Assembly (NCBI GenBank): GCA_030634675.1 | Contig: DAOWAH010000002.1 | Span: 1 to 31,266 of the forward strand | Length of the DNA stretch: 31,266 nucleotides | Source of the DNA: Fidelibacterota bacterium | Lineage (GTDB): Bacteria > Marinisomatota > Marinisomatia > Marinisomatales > TCS56 | Direction: 5' to 3' | Part shown: piece by piece, positions 25,992 to 31,266 of the stretch | How positions within the stretch are numbered: the stretch's first letter is position 1 | How the letters are laid out: each line of letters begins with the position of its first letter | Notes under the pieces: model-generated | Told to the model about the DNA's origin: nothing | The model's input: only the letters and a program-made list of their open reading frames with translations | The model's database searches: none | Program-made: the position numbers and the translations under genes

Positions 25992-26513
25992 TTAAAACAA
26001 TGGTTTGATAGACCTTATTTCACGGGTTATCTGTACAGAGTCGCCTGCCTGTATTTCATTCTCCATAAACCAGCCATAAGCCATCTGTAAGGCATATCGG
26101 CATTTTTCTGTTGATCGGTAAACAATATTAGGGTCAATAATCATATTAAAAATTTCCTTAATAACCCCCGTACTATCCATATACGCTACCGATAAATCAT
26201 TCCGTGCGCCTCGCATGTTAAAATCAATGTGGCGGTTGTTTCCATAGATAAACAGCATCCCCTCATTAAAACCAATCTCATCATATTGTGATAATCCATT
26301 TCTTTTTTCTGCTGGTGATACAGCTAACGCAGCGTACACTTTAACGTCATTATTCCGTGAGTTTGTGATTATCAGTTCTGTTTCACCGGGGTGTTTGGGA
26401 CTGCAGGCTGCTAATAATACTGCTATCATTATCAAAAACGGGCAAAGCTTATTTAAACTTGCAGTGTTACCAGATATCCAATTAAATAAACCGCAACTAA
26501 ACCTTATTTTCAT
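25992..26513 (-). CDS. DUF192-domain lipoprotein
   Basis: 173 residues. A long N-terminal region leads to a hydrophobic signal and lipobox (LLAAC at about residues 33-37), so the mature protein is probably lipid-anchored in the envelope. The remainder matches DUF192 (PF02643): VYAALAVSPAEKRNGLSQYD, the conserved GMLFIYGNNRHIDFNMRG, LSVAYMDSTGVIKEI and the ending GDSVQI. The function of the family is unknown. The signal is longer than usual, but no better start codon exists. It has a 450-base non-coding gap upstream. Confidence 0.85.
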   Translation of the reverse strand: MKIRFSCGLFNWISGNTASLNKLCPFLIMIAVLLAACSPKHPGETELIITNSRNNDVKVYAALAVSPAEKRNGLSQYDEIGFNEGMLFIYGNNRHIDFNMRGARNDLSVAYMDSTGVIKEIFNMIIDPNIVYRSTEKCRYALQMAYGWFMENEIQAGDSVQITREIRSIKPLF

Positions 26514-26963
26514 TATGTCAATACCAAATTATTTATACACTGAAGTTAAAATAATAACACACGCAATGTGAAGCCTGATTTTTGTTTGCTACGATTATTT
26601 AAATCATCCGGAGAATCAATACTCTTGACCAGGAAGATTGTTCAGCCAATACGCCGGTACCGTAATAGAGGCTTGATATGCATAATGAAAGGCTTGAACA
26701 CGTTTTGATGATTATAAACAATATATCCACAATACCGTCGTAAATAAACTTAATGTGGGGCGAGTTAGGTTAAGTGTCGCTCTTGTGAAAAACTTTTTGC
26801 TTACCAGTTAGGTGTATAATCACACTGAATCTTGTTCTTCTGTGATTGTCGTATAAGCCTTGGCGACTAACGAACGACGACAAGCTATATTATTAAAGGA
26901 TATAGAATTGGCTTTTGTGCTTATTCGCGCGCCTGAGTAACCAAAATATCGCCGGTACCTTGG
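26514..26963. other. 450-base non-coding gap with inverted repeats and a possible plus-strand transcript
   Basis: No gene is supported. Notable items: a perfect TATAAT at 26815-26820; an inverted repeat AATCACA (26818-26824)/TGTGATT (26841-26847); a wider one TTGTCGT (26846-26852)/ACGACAA (26877-26883); an AAAGGA ribosome-site-like hexamer near 26895 followed by a 10-codon TTG-started frame; and a hairpin with seven T just past the right edge of the gap. The left part (26514-26760) shows nothing beyond AT-rich sequence that would hold the DUF192 promoter. Confidence 0.5.
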
Positions 26964-26979
26964 TCAACCAAGTTTTTTT
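26959..26979 (+). terminator. Short hairpin with T7 tail, plus strand, inside the end of the HU-LysM gene
   Basis: CTTGG-TCAA-CCAAG (26959-26972) is followed by seven T. The stem is short. It overlaps the last codons and stop of the minus-strand HU-LysM gene, so part of the T-run reflects two Lys codons (AAA AAA). It would end a plus-strand RNA arising in the gap, if one exists. Confidence 0.3.
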
Positions 26980-27929
26980 ATGATACCTGGGTCAAGTTTT
27001 AAGGCTACTTTCAAAAAATCCTGGGCTCCCGGTGTGTTGTTTTGCGAATATACCCGGTAAACCAGGGCGTTGCCCTTTGCTAGTCCTTCAATATCCGATT
27101 TTTCCAATTCCGCTGCAGAACCTTCCAGGGCCGGTATAAATACATCTGAACCTGGTACCAGGATGTCCGGGTTGGCTATAACATCTTTATTGCGTTCATA
27201 AATCAATGGCCATAGATAGGGATCACCATAGTATTCTTCGGCTATAGCCCATAGATTATCACCGGATTGTATCATGTGGCTTTGGTAGAGCGGTTTTTCA
27301 ATCGCAATTTCTTCAGGAGAATCGTCCGGAATTATTTCTACAACTTGTTCCGGCGGTGCAATATCCGGCTCCGGCTCTTGCAATGGTTTCGGATTAACAA
27401 TGGTTTTAATTGGCTCCTGTTTATTTGTGAGGGCTACAACAGTATCGGTTAGATCCTGCTGCTGGTTACTGTCACCACCACCAAGCCACAATGATCCAAA
27501 CAGGATTATTAAGGCCAGGGCAGCGGCACCGGTGCCGTACTGAAATATTTTATTTGTTTGCCACAATTCTTTGATAGACCTAGTTTTGACCGGTTCTTGT
27601 ACTGGCTCACGAACAACTATTGTCGGTTTTGGGATCCGCGACAGATCTTTATTTAATTTGTTTTTAATTTTTGTCTGCAGGTGAAAAACTACTTTATTGT
27701 GCTCTCGTATTTCTATCGGTTGACCCGTTCGAGGGTTAATGCCCGTACGCTGTGCCACTCGACGAAGACGGAAGGTTCCCAATCCTTTAAGGCGTACCTG
27801 TCCATCCCGGACCAGACCTTCTTCGATTGTTTCAGCTAGGCCTCTTAAAACAACATGACAGACTTGCTTACTTAGGCCGGTTGCGCCGGATACTTGTTCA
27901 ATCAGCTCAGAAAAGGTTATTTTACTCAT
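26964..27929 (-). CDS. HU-type DNA-binding domain fused to a membrane helix and LysM domain
   Basis: 321 residues. Residues 1-93 are an HU/IHF fold: ITFSELIEQVSGATGLSKQ, VRLKGLGTFRLR, then the DNA-binding arm RTGINPRTGQPIEI and the closing strand KVVFHLQTKIKN. A basic linker (94-128) leads to one membrane helix (131-150, followed by GGG). An acidic, Pro-rich spacer follows (151-215), then a LysM domain (217-267, with MIQSGDNLWAIAEEYYGDP, WPLIYERNK and PDILVPGSDVFIP) and a short helical tail. The expected topology is HU in the cytoplasm and LysM in the periplasm on peptidoglycan. It overlaps the upstream small HU gene by 8 bases (ATGAGTAA), so translation is coupled. A nucleoid-to-wall tether is inference. 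Confidence 0.88.
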   Translation of the reverse strand: MSKITFSELIEQVSGATGLSKQVCHVVLRGLAETIEEGLVRDGQVRLKGLGTFRLRRVAQRTGINPRTGQPIEIREHNKVVFHLQTKIKNKLNKDLSRIPKPTIVVREPVQEPVKTRSIKELWQTNKIFQYGTGAAALALIILFGSLWLGGGDSNQQQDLTDTVVALTNKQEPIKTIVNPKPLQEPEPDIAPPEQVVEIIPDDSPEEIAIEKPLYQSHMIQSGDNLWAIAEEYYGDPYLWPLIYERNKDVIANPDILVPGSDVFIPALEGSAAELEKSDIEGLAKGNALVYRVYSQNNTPGAQDFLKVALKLDPGIIKKLG

Positions 27930-28215
27930 TTATTGGCCCCAGATCTTGAACTCGTGCTTTCAAACTAACCGATGAGTGAAAGAAAACTGCTTTCACCGGT
28001 GGTAGTTTAACAATCGCTTTTAAGGCCGGATTAAAGGCGTTGCGCGCTGAACGAAGTTTAGCACCAAACGTTCCCAGGCCTGGAATGGTGAAGCTCTTTT
28101 CTTCCACAAGTGTATTTGCCAGCACATCTACGGTGGCTCCAAGGATTTCTCGCGTTTCCTTTTGTGTTTTTCCTAGCTTTTCTGACAGAATTTTGTTTAT
28201 TTCTGCAGTGTTCAT
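27922..28215 (-). CDS. Small HU-family DNA-binding protein
   Basis: 97 residues from the ATG at 28215, which has GGAGGA six bases ahead. A TTG 30 bases further upstream is not needed. The helical N-terminus (AEINKILSEKLGKTQKETREIL) and FTIPGLGTFGAKLRSARNAFNPALKAIVKLPPVKAVFFHSS follow the HU pattern, with the arm tip NPALKAIVKLP. The usual Arg-Asn-Pro arm reads AFNP, so it is divergent from canonical HU. It lies directly upstream of, and overlaps, the HU-TM-LysM gene. The two may form a heterodimer. A promoter is visible upstream. Confidence 0.85.
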   Translation of the reverse strand: MNTAEINKILSEKLGKTQKETREILGATVDVLANTLVEEKSFTIPGLGTFGAKLRSARNAFNPALKAIVKLPPVKAVFFHSSVSLKARVQDLGPINE

Positions 28216-28279
28216 CCCGATTCCTCCATTGGTAAGTGAACGCAAATTTGTAAGAATATACTTAATAATTACTCAAAAC

Positions 28280-28307
28280 AGTATCTCCAAATAACAGACA
28301 AAGTCAA
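28280..28307 (-). promoter_or_regulatory. Sigma70-type promoter for the HU/HU-LysM pair
   Basis: On the minus strand TTGACT (28307-28302) and GATACT (28285-28280) are separated by 16 bases. Transcription would begin near 28273, leaving a leader of about 58 bases before the HU ATG. It lies in the 150-base gap after the phosphorylase-like gene, so the HU pair can be expressed apart from gyrA. Confidence 0.5.
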
Positions 28308-28365
28308 GAACTTTACGAAAGGAAATATACCAGCTTGTGTTTTAAATTGGTATTAACAGAGGCAA

Positions 28366-28923
28366 TTATAAGATTTCGTTGATATTAAACAGGTTGTTTT
28401 TATTTGTGGGAATCCCAACAGCTTTTATTCCTAACCCCACATAGTAGGCAACCATAGCAATTAAGGCCAGACCCTCGCTAATGACTGGCTGACCCTCTTT
28501 AAAGACAAAGACCCTTTTAAATCGTTTTGGCCCTACTGTATGAACCGTTATATTTTTAAGTTTTGGCATTTTCCGATAAATATTGCTTGAATCGGGAAAA
28601 TAGGGGTTGTTCTGATAGGGGGTTTGGCCAATTAAAAAATTTGTGCCGCACCGATTTACATGTCCGGAAATACCAACCAATTCATCTGCACCAATCAATC
28701 GGTCAACAATCAATAAATTAGTTATTGGTAATATGGTTTTCAACTTATCAAAATTATAGGGGTTAACAATCTCGGCCGTCAACCCTTGCGGCCATAAAAA
28801 AATCCATCCTTTATAATGACCAATATTATGCCCCGCGATGCGTTTTTTAACATTCAAATCCAGTTCCCAGGTTTCGGGGCCAGCAATTAAATAGATTGCT
28901 GTTTTATCGCAGCTATTTTCCAT
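28366..28923 (-). CDS. Reduced purine-nucleoside-phosphorylase-like protein
   Basis: 185 residues, well under the roughly 270 of purine nucleoside phosphorylases. The best match is the segment ISGHVNRCGTNFLIG...YFPDSSNIY (85-116), which parallels the phosphorylase signature DHINLTGxNPL...FPDMSxAY. The C-terminal SEGLALIAMVAYYVGLGIKAVGIPTN parallels their substrate-binding and closing strand. The N-terminal GSG phosphate loop and the GRxHxYEG motif of active enzymes are not visible, so catalysis is doubtful. It begins with a TGATG overlap with the yggS stop. A role as a sensor or chaperone of nucleoside-related compounds is speculation. Confidence 0.5.
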   Translation of the reverse strand: MENSCDKTAIYLIAGPETWELDLNVKKRIAGHNIGHYKGWIFLWPQGLTAEIVNPYNFDKLKTILPITNLLIVDRLIGADELVGISGHVNRCGTNFLIGQTPYQNNPYFPDSSNIYRKMPKLKNITVHTVGPKRFKRVFVFKEGQPVISEGLALIAMVAYYVGLGIKAVGIPTNKNNLFNINEIL

Positions 28924-29624
28924 CAGGGGTATTCTTTTCGCGGTCCAAACAGAGTCGTTCCCAGCCTGACCATTGTGCTGCCCTCTTCAACGGCAACTTG
29001 GTAGTCACCACTCATGCCCATGGATAAAACCGATAAATTCTCAATTTTTTCGCTTAGTTGGCAGCTCAGTTCTTCTTTTATCGTTCGCACTTTTGTAAAG
29101 GCGGCTCTGACTGCTTTTTCTCCTCCGGTAAGCGGGCCAATCGTCATTAAGCCCTGCACCGCAAGACCAGCTATTTCACAACATCCCAGCATTTCATCAA
29201 CCTTGTCCGGTGAAAAACCGAATTTGGATGGTTCGTCCGTGGTATTAATTTCTAATAAAACCGGGATCTCAATTCCCTCCGCTTGTGACCGCCGGGCAAT
29301 TCTGTTGGCCAGTTTTACCGAATCAACGGCGTCAATAGTATCAAATATTTCAAGCGCCCGGTTGACTTTATTGGACTGCAGGTGGCCAACCATACGCTTC
29401 ACCAGTCCCGGAAGGTGTGGTAGGCGAGGAAATTTGTCAGCCGCTTCCTGAACACGGTTTTCACCGATCACGGTATTTCCGGCGTTATATATATCAATGA
29501 TTGTTTGGGGCGCATGCGTTTTTGTAACCGCAACTATTGTCACATCTTTTTTCACGCCACTGCGAATTTGAGCTGAGGCGATATTTTCGCGAACCTGCGA
29601 TAGCCGTTCCGCTATCAACGACAT
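28923..29624 (-). CDS. yggS: Pyridoxal-phosphate homeostasis protein YggS
   Basis: A PLP-binding protein of the YggS/PROSC family that keeps free pyridoxal phosphate and linked amino-acid pools in balance; no enzymatic activity is known. The start is ATG at 29624, one base after the gyrA stop (TAATATG), giving 233 residues; a longer frame reading into gyrA is not real. The PLP lysine is Lys35 in IVAVTKTHAP. Other motifs are IGENRVQEA, VGHLQSNKVNRAL, LLEINTTDEPSKFGF, GLMTIGPL and LSMGMSGDYQVAVEEGSTMVRLGTTLFG with the phosphate-binding Ser/Gly. The downstream phosphorylase-like gene overlaps by one base. Confidence 0.95.
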   Translation of the reverse strand: MSLIAERLSQVRENIASAQIRSGVKKDVTIVAVTKTHAPQTIIDIYNAGNTVIGENRVQEAADKFPRLPHLPGLVKRMVGHLQSNKVNRALEIFDTIDAVDSVKLANRIARRSQAEGIEIPVLLEINTTDEPSKFGFSPDKVDEMLGCCEIAGLAVQGLMTIGPLTGGEKAVRAAFTKVRTIKEELSCQLSEKIENLSVLSMGMSGDYQVAVEEGSTMVRLGTTLFGPRKEYP

Positions 29625-29625
29625 A

Positions 29626-31266
29626 TTAAACTTCTTTTTCTTCGCCGGTGATCTCTGGTTCTTCTGTTTTAGTGTCCAAATCTTCATCTTCGCGAACAAC
29701 CCGAGTGATCGAGGCAATACTAGAACCCTGATCCAGTTTAATCAAGCGAACGCCCTGGGTAACCCGTCCAATGGTACGGATCGTTGAAATTGGTTGGCGA
29801 ATTAACACACCCCGGTTGGTAATCACCATCAGGTCGTCAATATCAACTACCTCCATGATTGAGACCATTTTCCCCGTTTTATCAGTGGTTCGCATCGTCA
29901 TAATCCCTTTTCCACCCCGGTTCTGAATCCGATATTGGATTACATCAGTACGCTTTCCGTAGCCTTCTTCGGTGGCTACCAGGATAGTGCCTTCCCGTTT
30001 TACAATTACCATTCCGACAACTTCATCATCTGCCACAGCCAACCTGATTCCGCGTACACCCATTGTTTTTCGTCCACTGGAACGAATGTCTCGTTCGGAA
30101 AATCGAATCGATTTTCCTTCTCGTGTACCCAGAAGAATATCATTGTCGCCATCAGTAATGCGGGCATTGATCAATTCATCGTTTTCGCGAATATCAATAG
30201 CATAGATTCCGCCCTTGCGGGGATGACCATAAGCAGATAAAACTGTTTTCTTTACTTGTCCTCGTTTAGTAGCCATGATGATATAATGCTGATCATCAAA
30301 TTCTTTTACGCTAACAAACGCCTCAACTTTCTCTCCGGGCTGGCACCCGATTAAATTTACGACAGCTCGTCCACGAGTGGCTCTTCCGCCCTGGGGAATT
30401 TCATGTACTTTCAACCAGTAGCACTTCCCAAGATCAGTGAAAAAGAGCATGTAATTATGGGTATTGGCAATAAATAGATGCTCAACAAAATCATCGTCTT
30501 TAGCCGTGGCACCCTGCAGACCACGACCGCCGCGTCGTTGACTCCGATAGGTTCCGACAGGAGTACGTTTGATATAGCCATTATGGGTAATAGTTAATAC
30601 CGTATCTTCTTCGGCAATCATGTCTTCAATAGAAAAATCTTTGCCATATGGAAGAATTTCCGTGCGCCGCTCATCGCCGTAAACAGCGCGAACATTTTCA
30701 AGCTCTTCTCTTATTATGGCCATCTGCTGGATCCGGCTTTCCAGAACCCCTTTTAACCTGGAGATCAGTTGAATGAGTTCTTTATATTCGGTAACAATCT
30801 TACTGGTTTCCATGCCTGTCAATTTTTGCAGTCGCATATCAAGGATTGCCTGAGCCTGTTTTTCAGAAAGGTCGAATGAACTCATCAAACCTTCCCGAGC
30901 ATGACTGACATCTTTACTGGCGCGTATAATCGCAATCACTTCATCGATGTTATCCAGCGCAATCTTCAAGCCTTCCAAAATATGTGCGCGGTCTTCGGCC
31001 ACTTTCAAATCAAATTTTGTCCGGCGGACTACCACCTCATAGCGAAAATCGATGAAATGCTGGATCATCTGGCGCAGCGTCAATAGCTTCGGTATACCAT
31101 TGTTTACCAGGGCTAATAAAATTATTCCGTAGGTCTCCTGCAATTGTGTATAAGCATACAGCTGGTTCAGGATTACTTCTGGAATAGCATCCCGTTTGGT
31201 CTCGACCACAATCCGAATACCGTCTTTGTCTGATTCATCGCGCACATCAGAGATGCCTTCCACGCG
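29626..31266 (-). CDS. gyrA: DNA gyrase subunit A, C-terminal two thirds (5' end beyond window)
   Basis: The frame is open to the right edge, giving 546 residues. The N-terminal catalytic tyrosine region is outside. The visible part covers the coiled-coil/tower portion (VSHAREGLMSSFDLSEKQAQ, ILDMRLQKLTGMET) and the six-bladed C-terminal DNA-wrapping domain. The GyrA box QRRGGRG, encoded at 30521-30540, is the mark that separates gyrase from topoisomerase IV (ParC). Repeats of the blade motif are clear: GKCYWLKVHEIPQ, GQVKKTVLSAYGHPRKGG, GKSIRFSERDIRSSGRKTMGVRG and GYGKRTDVIQYRIQNRGGKG. The tail is acidic (EDLDTKTEEPEITGEEKEV), as in some bacteria where it tunes supercoiling. yggS follows after one base. 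Confidence 0.97.
   Translation of the reverse strand, partial: RVEGISDVRDESDKDGIRIVVETKRDAIPEVILNQLYAYTQLQETYGIILLALVNNGIPKLLTLRQMIQHFIDFRYEVVVRRTKFDLKVAEDRAHILEGLKIALDNIDEVIAIIRASKDVSHAREGLMSSFDLSEKQAQAILDMRLQKLTGMETSKIVTEYKELIQLISRLKGVLESRIQQMAIIREELENVRAVYGDERRTEILPYGKDFSIEDMIAEEDTVLTITHNGYIKRTPVGTYRSQRRGGRGLQGATAKDDDFVEHLFIANTHNYMLFFTDLGKCYWLKVHEIPQGGRATRGRAVVNLIGCQPGEKVEAFVSVKEFDDQHYIIMATKRGQVKKTVLSAYGHPRKGGIYAIDIRENDELINARITDGDNDILLGTREGKSIRFSERDIRSSGRKTMGVRGIRLAVADDEVVGMVIVKREGTILVATEEGYGKRTDVIQYRIQNRGGKGIMTMRTTDKTGKMVSIMEVVDIDDLMVITNRGVLIRQPISTIRTIGRVTQGVRLIKLDQGSSIASITRVVREDEDLDTKTEEPEITGEEKEV

Noticed and set aside
26678..26743. 21-codon ATG frame in the 450-base gap
   Set aside because: No ribosome site, no conserved features and ends by chance stop; too short to support.
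29625..29717. Longer yggS frame starting inside gyrA
   Set aside because: The extra 31 residues are Lys-rich, unlike YggS, and lie in another frame of the gyrA end; the ATG at 29624 begins the conserved N-terminus.

Overview
This 31 kb window looks like chromosomal core and near-core DNA from a Gram-negative, probably anaerobic or facultative bacterium. The Gram-negative reading rests on a complete tripartite RND pump with a TolC-type outer-membrane partner and on several lipoproteins. The anaerobic reading rests on single-chain pyruvate:ferredoxin oxidoreductase and the nickel-insertion proteins HypA and HypB, which imply a [NiFe] hydrogenase elsewhere. LytTR two-component signalling, a CsgG-like protein with a surface-repeat tail and HU-type proteins fused to envelope domains suggest a lineage of the FCB superphylum such as Neomarinimicrobiota or Calditrichota. 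That placement is inference, since no rRNA or other decisive marker lies in the window. There are no rRNA or tRNA genes, CRISPR arrays, prophage genes or transposases that I can see.

Layout from left to right. (1) 1-929, minus: hypA-hypB, with hypB cut by the window edge. (2) 930-1247: a gap with two palindromes. (3) 1248-3098, minus: a LytS/LytTR histidine kinase and response regulator pair. It is divergent from (4) 3364-8942, plus: an RND membrane-fusion protein, inner-membrane pump and TolC-like operon. (5) 9013-10257, minus: a serpin lipoprotein. (6) 10571-12993, plus: mutM, a small secreted protein with a clear terminator, and a CsgG-like gene interrupted by an in-frame TAA. (7) 13009-17579, minus: a 3D-domain protein, a DHFR/RibD-like reductase, a two-domain M16 peptidase and an isoprenylcysteine-methyltransferase-like membrane protein. 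(8) 17672-22229, minus: a dihydroorotate-dehydrogenase-like protein and nifJ, ending at a hairpin terminator. (9) 22361-23794, minus: a MATE transporter. (10) 24024-25817, plus: a tightly packed operon of psuG, a hotdog thioesterase and arfB. (11) 25992-26513, minus: a DUF192 lipoprotein, followed by a 450-base non-coding gap. (12) 26964-31266, minus: gyrA (partial), yggS, a reduced nucleoside-phosphorylase-like protein, a small HU protein and an HU-transmembrane-LysM fusion.

How the genes may work together. The LytTR pair is placed to control the divergent efflux operon. NifJ makes acetyl-CoA and reduced ferredoxin, and the hydrogenase served by HypA/HypB could draw on that ferredoxin. The most unusual unit is the HU plus HU-TM-LysM pair. 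Its domain order puts a DNA-binding module in the cytoplasm and a peptidoglycan-binding module outside the same membrane, so it could tether the nucleoid to the cell wall.
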